The position numbers were made by a program, and so were the translations under genes. Shown piece after piece: positions 36,523-49,800 of a DNA stretch of 64,000 bases. The stretch's first letter is position 1. Each line of letters begins with the position of its first letter. The DNA is from Theobroma cacao. Lineage: Eukaryota > Streptophyta > Magnoliopsida > Malvales > Malvaceae. The stretch spans positions 33,564,974-33,628,973 of the forward strand of contig NC_030851.1 in assembly GCF_000208745.1 (NCBI RefSeq), in the 5' to 3' direction. Below the pieces are notes generated by a model that saw only the letters and a program-made list of their open reading frames with translations, was not told the DNA's origin and made no database searches.

Positions 36523-39500
36523 ATGGGAGGCAAAAGCTCAAAGGAGTCCAGTGGAGGAAGGTATCCAACAAGCAGGTCAGCTGGTTCAGATGCATGGAGT
36601 CCTTATGTACACCCACCACAATCTGCTTATCCTCCAGAAAATTCTTATTATACGCCACAGCATCGATATGGTCCACCTCCCTCGTATAATTATGGATCAC
36701 GAACGCCTCAGCTGCATAAGAGTTTGGAGAGGAAATACTCAAGGATAGCTGATAACTACCAAACTTTGGACCAGGTTAGCTTGTTGCTGCTGCATCTGTT
36801 GTGAGATTTTATCTGCTCTGTTTTTGTTTTGGTTCATATGGAGAAAGGGTGTGATTGTTGTTAATGATGAATAAGAATATTTATCCAGAATGAAAATGAT
36901 AAATACGAGCACTTGTCATTTGACATTACAGCCTAAAAAACACGATTGTCAAACACATTTGGATGGAAAGCAAGACTTTCCTCTCAGCTTTTTTCTGTCA
37001 GATATATTGCAGTTGAAAATATTTTGAGCCTCTAGATGAATCATGTATAAATGATAAAAGGTATCTGGATAGGCTGTTGAAAGTTAATTGGAGTCCCTGA
37101 CAAGAACTTCAACAGGACAGCTTGTGGTTTTTCAGTTTAATTGTCAACAACACTGTATTGTCTTTCTCCCTTTTGACAAATTGGCAGTGGTATAAGTTGC
37201 TTTTTGCTAGTTTCTTTTATATTCTTCTGCCTATATGTGGATTCTTCAATCATTCAGTTGCACATCTGAAATTCACCCTTGCTGCAAAAAATTTATTTTT
37301 CAGTTGACAACTTTTTGTGCTTCACAAAATTATAAAGTTTATGACATGTTCAGACAAAAAAATTGCTGATCACAGGTTACAGCTGCTCTTGCACAAGCTG
37401 GCCTTGAGTCCTCTAACCTCATTGTTGGTATTGATTTCACAAAGAGCAATGAATGGACAGGTATTACTTGTTACTTATAAATCCCATCTGATGCCCATAA
37501 CTTTTTAAAGTGTCCTCCAATGCACCATGCTTAACTTGCATTCATAACCAGGTGCCAGGTCATTCAACCGCCGTAGCTTGCATCACATTGGGAATGGTCA
37601 AAATCCCTATGAACAAGCAATATCAATTATTGGACAGAGCTTATCCGCTTTTGATGAGGATAACTTAATTCCCTGTTATGGATTTGGAGATGGTAAGTTC
37701 ATTGAAAGTGTTTTCTTATTATTCTACATCAATTAAGTTCACTATTTGGATTATGAAGATGATATTTACTTCATATTTTTCAGCATCAACACATGATCAA
37801 GATGTCTTCAGTTTCTATCCAGAAGAAAGATTTTGCAATGGATTTGAGGAGGTGCTTGCACGGTACAGAGAAATTGTCCCACAACTTCGACTAGCAGGTG
37901 CCTGATTTTGTTTGATCCCTTGGTTTGTTCATGTTATATGCACCTTGAAGTTGAACCAATTGGTTCTTACAGCAAAATCTCTATGTTTGTTTATGGCAGG
38001 ACCAACATCTTTTGCACCCATCATTGAAATGGCCATGACTATCGTTGAGCAAAGTGGTGGTCAATACCATGTTTTGCTGATAATTGCTGATGGACAGGTA
38101 ATTTACAGCAGTCTCTGAACTTAGATAGATCACTTCAGTTTTTATGGCATATGAAAGAAGATTACAAGGAATTTTGCTGACTCAATAATGAATGTATTCA
38201 CTAAGATCTTGGAATTAGAAAAAAATTTTGAGACATTCTGTGGAAACTTGAACAGAGTAATGAAATTTGCCCATTACAAGGGTAGATCATGTTAATCATT
38301 GGTTTGGGCAGTACATGAAATTAGGCCCTGACTAAATTAGAAGATATTTTATTGACAATACTTTCTCGAGAGTAATGGATACTTATTGGAAAGGAAAAGC
38401 TTGTATGTTATCACTATGACATGAAGTCAGGAATAAGCAACAATTGTTATGTTGTCTAAGACATGATGCCAGCAAAGAAGTGAAACACTGATATTTAACT
38501 TCAGCACTATCTAAGCATTCAATTAGATAAAAGTGGGAAAAAAAGATCCATAGAATATACAGATTTGCAATCAAAAGCTGCTTTTGCTGCCAGTCTTCAT
38601 AAGGTAACTCACTTCAGATAATTTACAGAAGTAAAAAACACTAGAAGGCACATCCATTTGATAGGGGGTCTCTGCCTCTCTGAAGCTGAAGTGAGTCTGA
38701 TCATTCTGATAATGATTGGAATAAGAAATGTCAATAAGATAACTTTGATCTTATGCATGTTGTAGGTGACGAGAAGTGTTGATACACAGCATGGTCAGCT
38801 TAGCCCACAAGAGAATAGGACAATTGATGCAATTGTAAAAGCAAGGTAATTCTTATTAACTTGCTACTTGTTTTAGGTTGCTAAACACCATATCCTCACA
38901 TGGCCATTTGATTGCAGTGAATTCCCCTTGTCAATTGTCCTGGTTGGGGTTGGTGACGGGCCTTGGGACATGATGAGGGAGTTTGATGATAACATCCCTG
39001 CTCGTGCTTTTGACAATTTTCAGGTGAGCAGTTTTTGATGTCTTTTGTAATTGTTGAAAACTGTAATTTGCTACTGTCTTTGAATGGTCTTAGTTGTTAA
39101 AAGCCACTTTTCTTTTTCCTTTCTAGTTTGTGAACTTCACAGAGATTATGTCAAAGAATATGGATCCATCCAGAAAGCAGGCAGAATTTGCTCTTTCAGC
39201 TTTGATGGAAATACCGTCTCAATACAAAGCAACTATTGAGCTTGGCTTATTGGGGTAGTTATCAAATTTGTTATTGACTGCTTACTTAGCAATTATTTAT
39301 GTATAATTAATTTCTACTTGTTTTCTTTTATTAATAAATCAGAAGAAGGATGGGGAATACTTCGGAGAGAGTTCCTCTCCCTCCTCTTTATGGCACCTCT
39401 TCTTTCAACACCCCAAAGTCTTATTCTCGCTCAAGCAGTTTCCAGCAGAATGCATCTCCTTATTCGCGCTCAAGCAGTTTTCAGCAGAATGCTTCTTATT

Positions 39501-39994
39501 CGCACACAAGTAATTTTCAGCACAATTCACCTCCTTATTCTGGATATAATACCTCAGCTAGCTCAACCACAGGCCCATCTTCAAGCTCCTTATACGATCA
39601 TCAGGTATGCAAACCATTCTGTTGAAATCACATCGTTGTCTAGCATTATCATTCGATGCCCTGCCACCACTATCATTTTTATACTAGTTAAGTAGTTATA
39701 AGGTACTAATCCCTTTCCTTCCATTCATTTCGCACACTTGACAGGTTTGCCCCATTTGTCTTGGTAATCCCAAGGACATGGCCTTTGGTTGTGGACATCA
39801 GGTTAATTACCTTCTCTATTTCCCATTGTTCTTTCCAGGAGCAATCTAATATATGGAGTATTGACATTATATTTTCTTTTTCCTTAACTCTTTTGAATCC
39901 TTCAATTTGACAGACTTGCTGTGACTGTGGAGAAGACCTCCAGCTCTGCCCCATCTGTCGGAGCACTATCCAAACTCGAATCAGGCTTTATTGA
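36523..39994 (+). CDS. RGLG: RING E3 ubiquitin ligase, RGLG family
   Basis: Eleven exons: 36523-36774, 37376-37460, 37552-37692, 37784-37897, 38000-38097, 38766-38845, 38918-39023, 39127-39254, 39343-39604, 39745-39801 and 39914-39994. They have GT-AG borders and total 467 codons plus stop. The protein starts MGGKSSKES, an N-myristoylation signal that anchors RGLG proteins to the plasma membrane. A Ser/Tyr/Pro-rich segment follows (to about residue 60). The copine/VWA domain (about 95-340) has the metal-site motif D104-F-T-K-S-N. Next is a Ser/Asn/Gln-rich linker (about 345-420). The C-terminal C3HC4 RING has C424, C427, C438, H440, C443, C446, C453 and C456, all present. The RING recruits an E2 and the VWA/copine part binds substrates. 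RGLG1/2 act in K63-type ubiquitination, hormone and drought responses in Arabidopsis. Which paralogue this is cannot be settled. The gene appears fully intact and is convergent with GLE1. Confidence 0.95.
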
Positions 39995-40874
39995 TCAGCC
40001 TCCCTAATCACATTTTTCGGTTTGGCGACAGCTGAATCAGAGTCAACTTCCAAAAGCACGGAAAGGTTAGCCATTGGTTATAGCCTGAGAAAAATATTTC
40101 CGTTTATCGTGCATGAGCTTTACCACTTAAGAAGCAATTGTAATACGTAGAGGGGAGGCCTATGTTTACACCTGATGCGTCCCTTTGGGTTGGGGAATGT
40201 AGTTGCAATCACTAGCTGAACTCTGCGCCGCTCGCCTCATAGAGATTAAAACAACTGAAAGCTGAGAAGGGGACACGGCCAGTGGATGACTCTTGCTACA
40301 TTGAAGCTCTCCAATTTGTTAATACTTTCGAAATGGGGTCTAGACTAGGATGAGAATTTTGCCCTGTCAAAGCAACTGATGAACCAATAAACCTTGGTCG
40401 AATCACTGGTTGAATAGACTCGGATCCTTGTTATTCTTTTTTCTTTTTAATTGTTTGTGATTGTTTTGATTTTTTTTTTTTTCATTTTGCTTCTTGGCTT
40501 GCGTCTTTCCCAAATCAGGGATACTTTTGTGGATGTGAACTGAATAATATCTCTCTAGAAAGTCATTAAACATTAAAACCTTTTTTAGACTTACTCTTCA
40601 ATATGATGGGCGACTGGTAACACTTTCCATCCATTTTTTCAATCACATTTGTAAAGGTAACCTTCTGTAATTTTGGCCTTCGGATGAGCAGAGTAACTTG
40701 GTTCAAGCCTTTTAAGGGCTAATGTAAATCCACATCTGAACCATTTCCTACTCCAGAGTACATAATAATATAAACATCACAAAACCACCGTGGGGCGCTT
40801 CCTCTTTCTCATAAGGCGTTTTTGCCCTACTCTTAACACAAGAAGTGCAAGAAAATATTTCTCGCTTCAATCAT
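39995..40874. other. Shared 3' flank between RGLG and GLE1
   Basis: About 880 bases between the two convergent stop codons. It should hold both 3' UTRs. A T-rich stretch lies near 40437-40490. No additional gene is seen. Confidence 0.5.
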
Positions 40875-43800
40875 TTAGTAGAAATATCTGTTTGGTTGAT
40901 GATACGACTCTTGGTAATCTGAGTCAGGCACCATGACACTTGATAACAAAGAACCTTGCAAAGCCCTTCCCTCTGGTTCTTGAAGGAATTTCTTATCTTC
41001 CAAGTAAGACTGAATCTCGGCCATAATAGGCCTCAGCTCTGGATCTTGTTGGGCTCTCAAGGCATTTAGAAAGTTCTCGGAGATGATATTCAGCAACTTC
41101 ATGAACTGAGATTTGTATTTTCTGAAGAGAGCAAAGCCTGCCATCTTTAAAACCCCAGATCTATTATTAACCCAATGGAAATTATGTCTCCACTAACCAA
41201 GCAAACTCTGTAATAGTTTAAAAGTTTAGAATGCTGAATTTTTGTCCCTTTCAGAAACCATTTAGGTTCTTTAATTTGGATGGCCAAACAAGAATTAATC
41301 CAATTTTCAAAACTTTTTCCTACATGTTCCAATTTCAGTGATTGATGGTACGATGGCAAAACTAAATTGAGAATTGCATCAACTTACTTGCAGAAATGCA
41401 TTCAAAGCCACAGCAGTATAAATATTGGCAGGGAGTGCATTTAGGAACCTAGCAAGCCATGCCCAACCTTCCTTAAGCCCATGAACATTTTGGCCACCTG
41501 CAACCTCAGTCTGCCAATAATAATAACTCTGGGTTAGCTGATTCCTTGTTAATGACTTACTACAAGTAGAGAGGACGAGCATCCACATACCTGAACCAGT
41601 GCCCCGTACAGCTTCATGTAAGATTCCAACCGTTTCAAATAATCCTTCGTACTTTCAATCTTCCCATCGTCTTCTCGGTATCCTATAGCCTTCCAGTATG
41701 CCACTTTCGATTCAAATGCCGACTGAAATAGCAAATTACTACTTAGAATCCATACAACAAAAGAACAGAGGAGAGACACACCAGAGACAATTCATTTATC
41801 TATATTTTAACTTTTCAGAGAAGAGCACAGCACAAGACCTTAGGTATTTTTCTTTTTTAAATGGAGGCTTAAAACCAAAAAGACCTTAAACCTAAAAGTT
41901 CAGCCAAACAAACATAATAAGGTCAACAGTGTAAATGTTTAACTGGATTGATCTATAAACCCAAATCATGTAATAGATATACAAAACAATAATATTAAGG
42001 GTAAAATACCCAAACCCCCTTAAGTTTTGATCATAATTCAATTTGACTCCATTAGTATTGGAAATGGACAACCCATCCCAAAAGTTTATATATCATCAGA
42101 CACATAGGTCTTGCCGTTAGTCCACTGTTAATTTTTCGCTTATCTAATGACGTGGCATTAATTTGATACCCATTTTACCCTCTATTTACTGTTCATCTCC
42201 CCCGATGACCCATGAATGCTCTGCTCTGTCAAACCCCCAAACCTCCATTTCTCAGAACACTAATCCCTCCCCTCAAAACACTACTTTTCAAGTTTCATGA
42301 ACAATTTTCTTAACAGATCCCAACCAGAAAACACAAAAAGATCTGTACACAGAAAGAAAACACCAGGTGCTGCCTTTTCGCAGCAGCTCTTTTAAACCTG
42401 TCTATAGTCTTTACAAAATTAACCCACTAATTCGTTCCGGCAAGACCACCAACTCGGCGACCAGCACCAATCCCCATCCTCACAGAAAACCAGCCAGCAA
42501 AACAAAAGTTCTCTTTAATTCACAATCACAAGTTGCAAATCAAATTCAAAAGTGGATAATTAATTGCATCGAAGAAATTTATTTTAGTCTTGGACGTGGC
42601 TAGAGAGTGACATGTGGGAGGGTAGGTGCCAATCTGTTATGCTGTTGCCGATTTCAATAGCTTTTTTTTTTTTCTTTGAAGGCAATAGATCTGTTTTCAC
42701 TTCTACTGAAAAAAGTAGAAAACTCTACCTTTGTGGTAGATATGCAGCCAACCCCTTTAGGACATGACCCTACCAGTGCCAAGAAAACAAAAAAAAAAAG
42801 TTGCATCTACAAGCTCTTGAGGTGGGTCAAAAACATCTCAGAGGCCATAGAGTCATCCAGCCACAACCAGATTTCCATTTCCCGTACAACCAAACAAAAA
42901 CCACTGCTATCCAACTCCCTGTCCTTAGCAGCTCAAGTTCATAAACGTTACCAGCAGTAAACACCATCACTGTCCTTAGCAGATTCCAATAGCTATTTGG
43001 GATAAAAGAGAAAGCATTTTCTGCAGGGTGAAGATGAAATTGTAAGAGATTTCTGGAAGGATATTCCAAGACTAACCTTATTGGACTGTTCTAGACTTCT
43101 TGTTACGTATAATTTTTCAATTTAATTTTTTGAGGAAAAACAAGAAAAATTGGCTAAGGAGAAGTTGGCTAAAGCTGTCAGGCCTTCAACCAAGGAGAAG
43201 GGAAGGGAAGGGAAAGGAAAGGAAAGGAAATGCCATGAGAGGGGATAAAAAATATAGACTTTCAAAAAGAAGAAACGGATTTAGAGAGAAAGAGTTCAAG
43301 GAGAACAAACAATTTTAGAGGGAGAAGAAAGAGAAACTAAAACCAAAAACCTGCTGTGGTTCCGGCCCAGGTGTTTTTATTTGATGGGCATTTTAGTCTT
43401 TTTATAAAGTCTGTTAACAGCATTAAGAGTTCTGGGGTGAAATGTCCATTTCCAATACTAGTGGACTCAGATTGAATTATAGTCAAAATTTAGGAAGGTT
43501 TGGGCACTTTACCCTAATATTAAAAATTAGTAATAATGCAGCATTTACAAGATTTAAGTAAGTTATCACAAACAAATTCAAAAAAAAGAAATCAAGCAAT
43601 TTGAGTGAATTTTCACTTATCAAAAAATGCATAGCCACATTTTTAACAAATGAAAACACTTTCAAAAGTGTTAGCTCAAAAGATTAAATAAACACTTTCA
43701 AAAGTTGTTGCTTATATGATCACTAATTTAGCTTGACCTTAATACTCAAAAATATTATGTTGGAAACTTGATTTAAGTAGAATAAATTTATGGTTGCTTA

Positions 43801-46800
43801 TCAATTCACCGTAGGTCAAAATTGATCATGGCCTATTCTTTTTTTTGACATATTTGTCCTTTTAATTAAAAGTTTGATTTGTCCTCTTGGAAAAGATCTT
43901 GAATGGTGAATATGTCTTCCTTGAGCTTTTTAATGTATACATGGCCTAAAAGTTTGAAGTGCATCTAACTTTTCCTTATAGTGCCACCTTTGAGTTGCTT
44001 GATCGTTGAATGCCTATAGCTTAAGAAGCATCTTGGAGTGTTCACAAGCACGAAGGGATTGATCCTTTCTTTGAAGGGAATGATCTCCTTTAAAATAGAA
44101 GTGCTTTGAAGTTCGGCCAAGTACAAAGGGTTCGATCCCTTCTCTAAAAGGATTGATCCTTGGGTCATTTCCTTCCTGAAACAATTGGGACTTTTAAGGA
44201 GCAACAACATTTCTCTCATTAAATGCAGCCTGGTGTCTCCAAACTTTTTCTAAGTATAAAAAGGGTCTCTCCCAACACTATTGATGACATGAGAACAAGC
44301 TTTAAAGGCCAATTACTTATTCCCTTCAAGAAAATCAAGTGCACTAAGTGTTAAGAGCTCAAACTTTCAAATTCATTGCATCCAATTACTTCTCATCCTC
44401 TTCAAAGTTCTAAATTGTGTTCATCTGGCAAACACTCAGCCTTGTAGAGCCATTTTTAGTTGTCAAAAACAGTTATTGTGTATTTCACTTTCTGAAGTAC
44501 GGGGAGAGAAAACCCTTAAGAGAATTTGTGAGATTTGATTAGAAAATTGACTTGGGTTTGAGTGGATAATATAAAGGTTATATTTATCCCTTTAAAAGGT
44601 ATTTGTAAAGTTGAAGATATAGTGGATTGAACTCCTTGGCAAGGGAAGCTAAGGGAGAGGACATAGGGACCAAACCTCTATAAATTCGTAAGTTTGATTA
44701 TCCTTTCCCTACTCTTTTTAATCATTTGAGCTAACAAAAAGATTTTGAAATTAAAAGTGAATACCATATATGCACAATAATAATCTAATAACATAAACCA
44801 TATCAAAGAGAAGAGAGATGTAGCTTGTATAACAAGAAATGCGACACTTGACTGATCATTTTAAATTTAAGCAGATTGTGTATCAAATTGTCTAAATTTG
44901 TGAAGCTGCTTTAATTATTATGAGGTGTTCAGAAATTATATAAAGACCAAAAAAAGTACTCTTAGAACCTGTTTGGCCTGGCTTTTTTCTAACTTAAAAG
45001 CTATTATAAAGCTCTTATGAAAAATAATAGCTTTTAAAATTAAGCTGAAATTGTTTAGTAAATTTCTTTTTATAAGTACTTTTTTATAAGTTATAATTTT
45101 GATTAAAATTATCATAAAAGGTATTTCTTTTTTTGTGAAGGTAATATTGTTATTATTTTTAATAGATAAAGATATTTTTAAAATAAAAATAAAAATTCTC
45201 TTACATTTAAAAAAAAAAGAGAAGAAAAAGCTCCTCATAGGAGCTTTTCCTAAAGCTCTTTTTTTAAAAATTTTATTCTTTAAAAAAAAGCTGTTTTTTT
45301 TGTGAAGAGCTTTTCAAAATTTATATTTGGCCTGGCTTTTGCTTTTAAGAGGTAGATAAGCTGAAAAAAAGCCAGGCCAAACAAGCACTTAATATATTTT
45401 ATAACTTCAAGTGATGGAGTGCTCTCTCCCTAAACTATCATCCTCAGTCAACACGGGGAAACAAGGATGAGTTTCAGGGCCAGTTTTTTATTAATGCAAT
45501 TTTACGAACCTCAAAGAACACTTTAAGCTAACCATTGCATGCCACATCGGAATGCAAAAGAATAACAAATGCCTTATGTAAGTTGATAAATGAGTTACCT
45601 TTGAGTATGATATATGCTTTGGGACAGTGTAAATGCAAGCCCTTTGTAGTTCAGCAACAAGAAGATCCATTGCTTGTGGGAACTGGTGAACAAGGATCAT
45701 TTTGCATTAGTAGTTAAAATAAGCCCAAGAATACAAGTATATTATTCTGACAATAAAAAAGAAAAGATGACATATATTATAAGCCACTCTGTCAATGATA
45801 AAATACAATTTCTGATTCTAAGATCAGAGGAAAAGCCCCTGCAAAACCAAGATTAAAACTATTTAATGTACCATAAGTATTGGAATTTACGTATTTGACA
45901 ATTAAACACTAGTCATTTCTACTTCTAATCCAACTGATAAATATGATATTCATGTTTAAGAGTTTGGCATAAGTTCATCATTACATCCTAACTGCTACAG
46001 CAGTCATGCACCAAAGACATTTACACAACGAAGGAAATCAAGACTTCTGAAAAAGTAATTGACTAGATGTAATCCTCGTGACTCTAATGTGAGATGATAA
46101 AATTATAGCATGCAAATGCCTAGTCATAAACTTCATGTGACAACACTGCAATATCTAAGTTGGCCTGTGAAGGGAAAAAGGACTTGTATAATGGTTATTA
46201 TGATTCATTTGCTCCCTTCACACGAACACCTTCCCCCCCCCCCCCCTCTTCCCCCCTGTCTCTCCCAAACCAAAAGAAAATAAACCTGTAAAGATGTACC
46301 TGCGATGTTACAAGGACAATGACATGACCACAGGCAAAGGCAGCATTATCAGGGCTTTCACAGTGAGAAACAACCTGAGGTATCAACAATAGAAATGCAT
46401 GTTCATAACCATTAGGATTTTTTCAAAATACAAGGTGTTGCAATCAAACATTAAAGAACTAGAATTGGTGGATCAATAGGAATTATGGTTCCAATTGATT
46501 TCTGAGATATATGAGAAACATATACATGTACTATTGACAGATTATATGGTCCTATAAAGAATATTTGAGATTGTAATTAGATGCATGCATGGCCACATTA
46601 CCTTGTCATTTCATTTCCAGGCTTTCACAGTGAGAAACAGCCTGATGTATCAACAACACAAATGCTTGTCCATAACTATTGGGATTTTTCCAAAAAAAAA
46701 AAGAAAATACAAGCTGAAAGCACGATAACTGTGCATTGCAGTCAAACATTAAAGAACTAAAATTGGTGACCCATAGGAATTATGGTGAGTTGCTCCAATT

Positions 46801-49800
46801 GAATTCTGAGATATATAAGAAAAATATGCATATACTGTAGACAGATCACATGGTCAAATAAAGAATTTTAGAGATTGTAGTTAGATGTGTTAATGGCTAC
46901 ATTACTTTGTCATTTCATTAGAGAATAGAGAACTCTCTCAAGGTATGCATACTTGGCTTCATTGTAACAAGTTCTTTTGCTTTTGATGCAAAACCAGATT
47001 TCCTAGTTTGCCTTTCTATTAATTAGACTTTTTATATATTTTATTAACTTCACCTTCCAGGGAATACGTAAAAATCATTTTTCTATAATGAGAATACAAA
47101 AGATAATAAATAAAGAAACAAAGAAAGAAAATGGCACATCCTTTAGAAAGAAAGAAACAAAATGGCACATCCTTTAGGGCTGAATCTGATTACCTTCTTA
47201 GCAAAAGATGCAATGCTGATGGTCTGAGGGCAACGAGGATTGTTGAAAATCTTTATAAGCTCAGTGGCTTTTGTTCTGCAAAAGATGGTTTACATGTAGG
47301 CTTATCAATCTAACAGCATCATGAAACTTTAGAAACTGAAATTCAAGTATAATTGCAGTGAACATCAGCCACAATGCAGAAAATTGTAACAAAAATTGAC
47401 TAAGACTACCTACTAAATAAAAGAACACATCCAGCTCACCTGACATTGTCTTTTGTACCCCTTATTTGTCTTATCAACCTCGCAATATGCCTTTCAGTGC
47501 TGCCAAAATCCTAAAAACAAACAAGAGTACATAACCAACTGACTGACACATACAAACAAATCAACACACGGAAAAAAAATTTTCTGTGCTGAAAGAGGTT
47601 ACCAAATACTACATACAAATGGAGAAAAGATGGTAAGGAAGCTAAAACAATTTCCACTAATATAAACCACATTTCTACAATAAGGACCATCCTCTTTATT
47701 TTGTAATTTATGTTTCTTCTTTTGAGAAGTAAAGAAACATTACTTTTCTCTAGTAGGGGCACATTCTGATATTTATCTCACAACATATAATTTGAATGTA
47801 TATCTTAAAGGTAAATATATGCAGCTCAATATAGACTGAAGAAATACCTCATTTGAGCTTGATCTCAGTGATTGGTTTCTTTCATCCAACTCTTTTAACT
47901 TTTGTAGTCTTTCCCTCTCTAGATTTAAAGCACTCTCTGCAGCCCTGAGCATGTTACCTGCCATAATTGACAGTTGAAAATGAGATTAGTGTTAAAATGT
48001 TAGGGTTTAGGGTTTAGATTTAGGGCTATGTATGTACATTCTACACAAATATGCATGTGAGTGTTTTTAAAACTTAAAATTCCTTCATATTGGATAAGAA
48101 TATACCTGCTGAATATGACTTCATTGTTTTATCAGCATCAGAGCCCTTGGGCTGAGCATTTAAAACTACTGAACTAGTTGCCGTTGGGCCTCCTAAAGCT
48201 TCTGTTTGTGACACTTCAGAAGTATTAGCTTTTGAGGCTTTATCTGCTTCCCTTTCTGCTGCTTCTTTTGCTGCTCTCCTCTCAGCTTCCAAAGCAACTC
48301 TTTTGGCTTCCTCAGCTTTAAGTTTAGCCTGCATCTAACACATAAATATCTAAATCATAAACAGAATATCTTCCAAATCAAAACCCTAAAATACTAGAAG
48401 TAACTGGTAAAAGGATTAAAGTAGTGGAAAAATATAGTCGTTAGAAAAATAAAATTAAGATTTCTTCTTTTTTCAAAGTTATAATCTTTAAAAAGGGCTT
48501 CATAAATGGAGCAGAGATCGACTATCAGGAAGCATAATAAGAGCACCAGAACCCACAAACAGAAAAAAAAATAGAAAAATAACAAGAAAATTAGTTTGAA
48601 CTCTGGCAATAACCAAATTATTTAAAGCTCAATAAACGAATATTGGAGAACATCTCTAATTTTATTCTCTCATGCCCAATGGTAAACAATAAAGGCTTTC
48701 AATGGAGAATGAGCAAAGTAATGAGTCCCACCGAGTTGTATGAATTCTAATCAAAAACCTAGGGGTATGAGGCAGAGTCTTTGCAGTACTAACCAGCCCA
48801 ATTATCATACTTTTATTATACTTATGTTCTTTGATCAAATTACAGGGGTCTGGTGATGCTCAAGATTTAAGAGACTATGAAAGGTTAATGTATTATCCTT
48901 TTCTCTAAATCCGTCCCTCTATGGATGTATGTCAATGAACTGAACCATGTAACTTTGTACTAGTTTGTTGTCTTTTATATGCCACTACAATGAAGCACAG
49001 CACTCATATAAAGGAAGTTCAAAGAGTACTAAAATACAAGCAACATGACCAGCAGCATAGCTTGAACTCTAGTAATAGCCAAGTCCTTTAAGTTCAATCA
49101 AACAAGTTTTCTTAAAACTATAGTTACATGCATGACAACCTAGCAAAAGAGAACTTCAGCTACGTACAGAAAGCCCAGGTAGTTCATGAACCAAAGAATG
49201 CACAACATAATACTTCTAGTTGGATGAACAAAAGATACCAAAAGGTGCAGTGCCACATATACCGCAGGTCTATTAATACCACATTGAGGGGCTGTGTAAA
49301 CAAACCTCTGCCTCAGCTTTGGCCTTTTCTTGGCGTAGTCTTTCTTCTTGAAGTGCCTTTTCCCTTCTCTTGGCCTCTTCATGTGCTGCATCACTTCGTA
49401 TTCTCCTTTCTGCTATTTGTGATTTGAGTTCATGGTCCCGCTGGACAGCAGTCAAGTGATTATCAAGTGCTTCTGCACTGCAGTAATTTGATGAATTTTA
49501 ATAAAAATTCTTTCCAAAATAGCAAGCACCAATACATGGTCTTGGAAGCCCTTTAAAGCTTTAACAAATTCATCCATTATATTCTAATCCAAAATGGATT
49601 CCACCTTACCAGTCATTCTCAATTACTTTTAACAATCAGATATAGTAGTAGTTCTTAAAAATGAGGATAATGTTTGGCCAGATTTCAGTTAGCATGTCTA
49701 TAATGGAGTGTCAAACCGCATCAAGAGATTTGATCCACTCCTGACTAACAAAGACAAAGGTACAAGGAAAAAGGGGAAAAAGAGTGGGGAGAGGGGTGAT

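Noticed and set aside
42367..42960. Plus-strand frames inside the Mutator-like element
   Set aside because: Low-complexity Ser/Lys/Thr peptides without recognisable homology; kept only as a possible captured fragment.
46610..46660. Possible extra GLE1 exon (second copy of the exon 11 start)
   Set aside because: Lacks the remainder of the exon and a donor site; the true exon 11 at 46374-46300 is complete and in phase.
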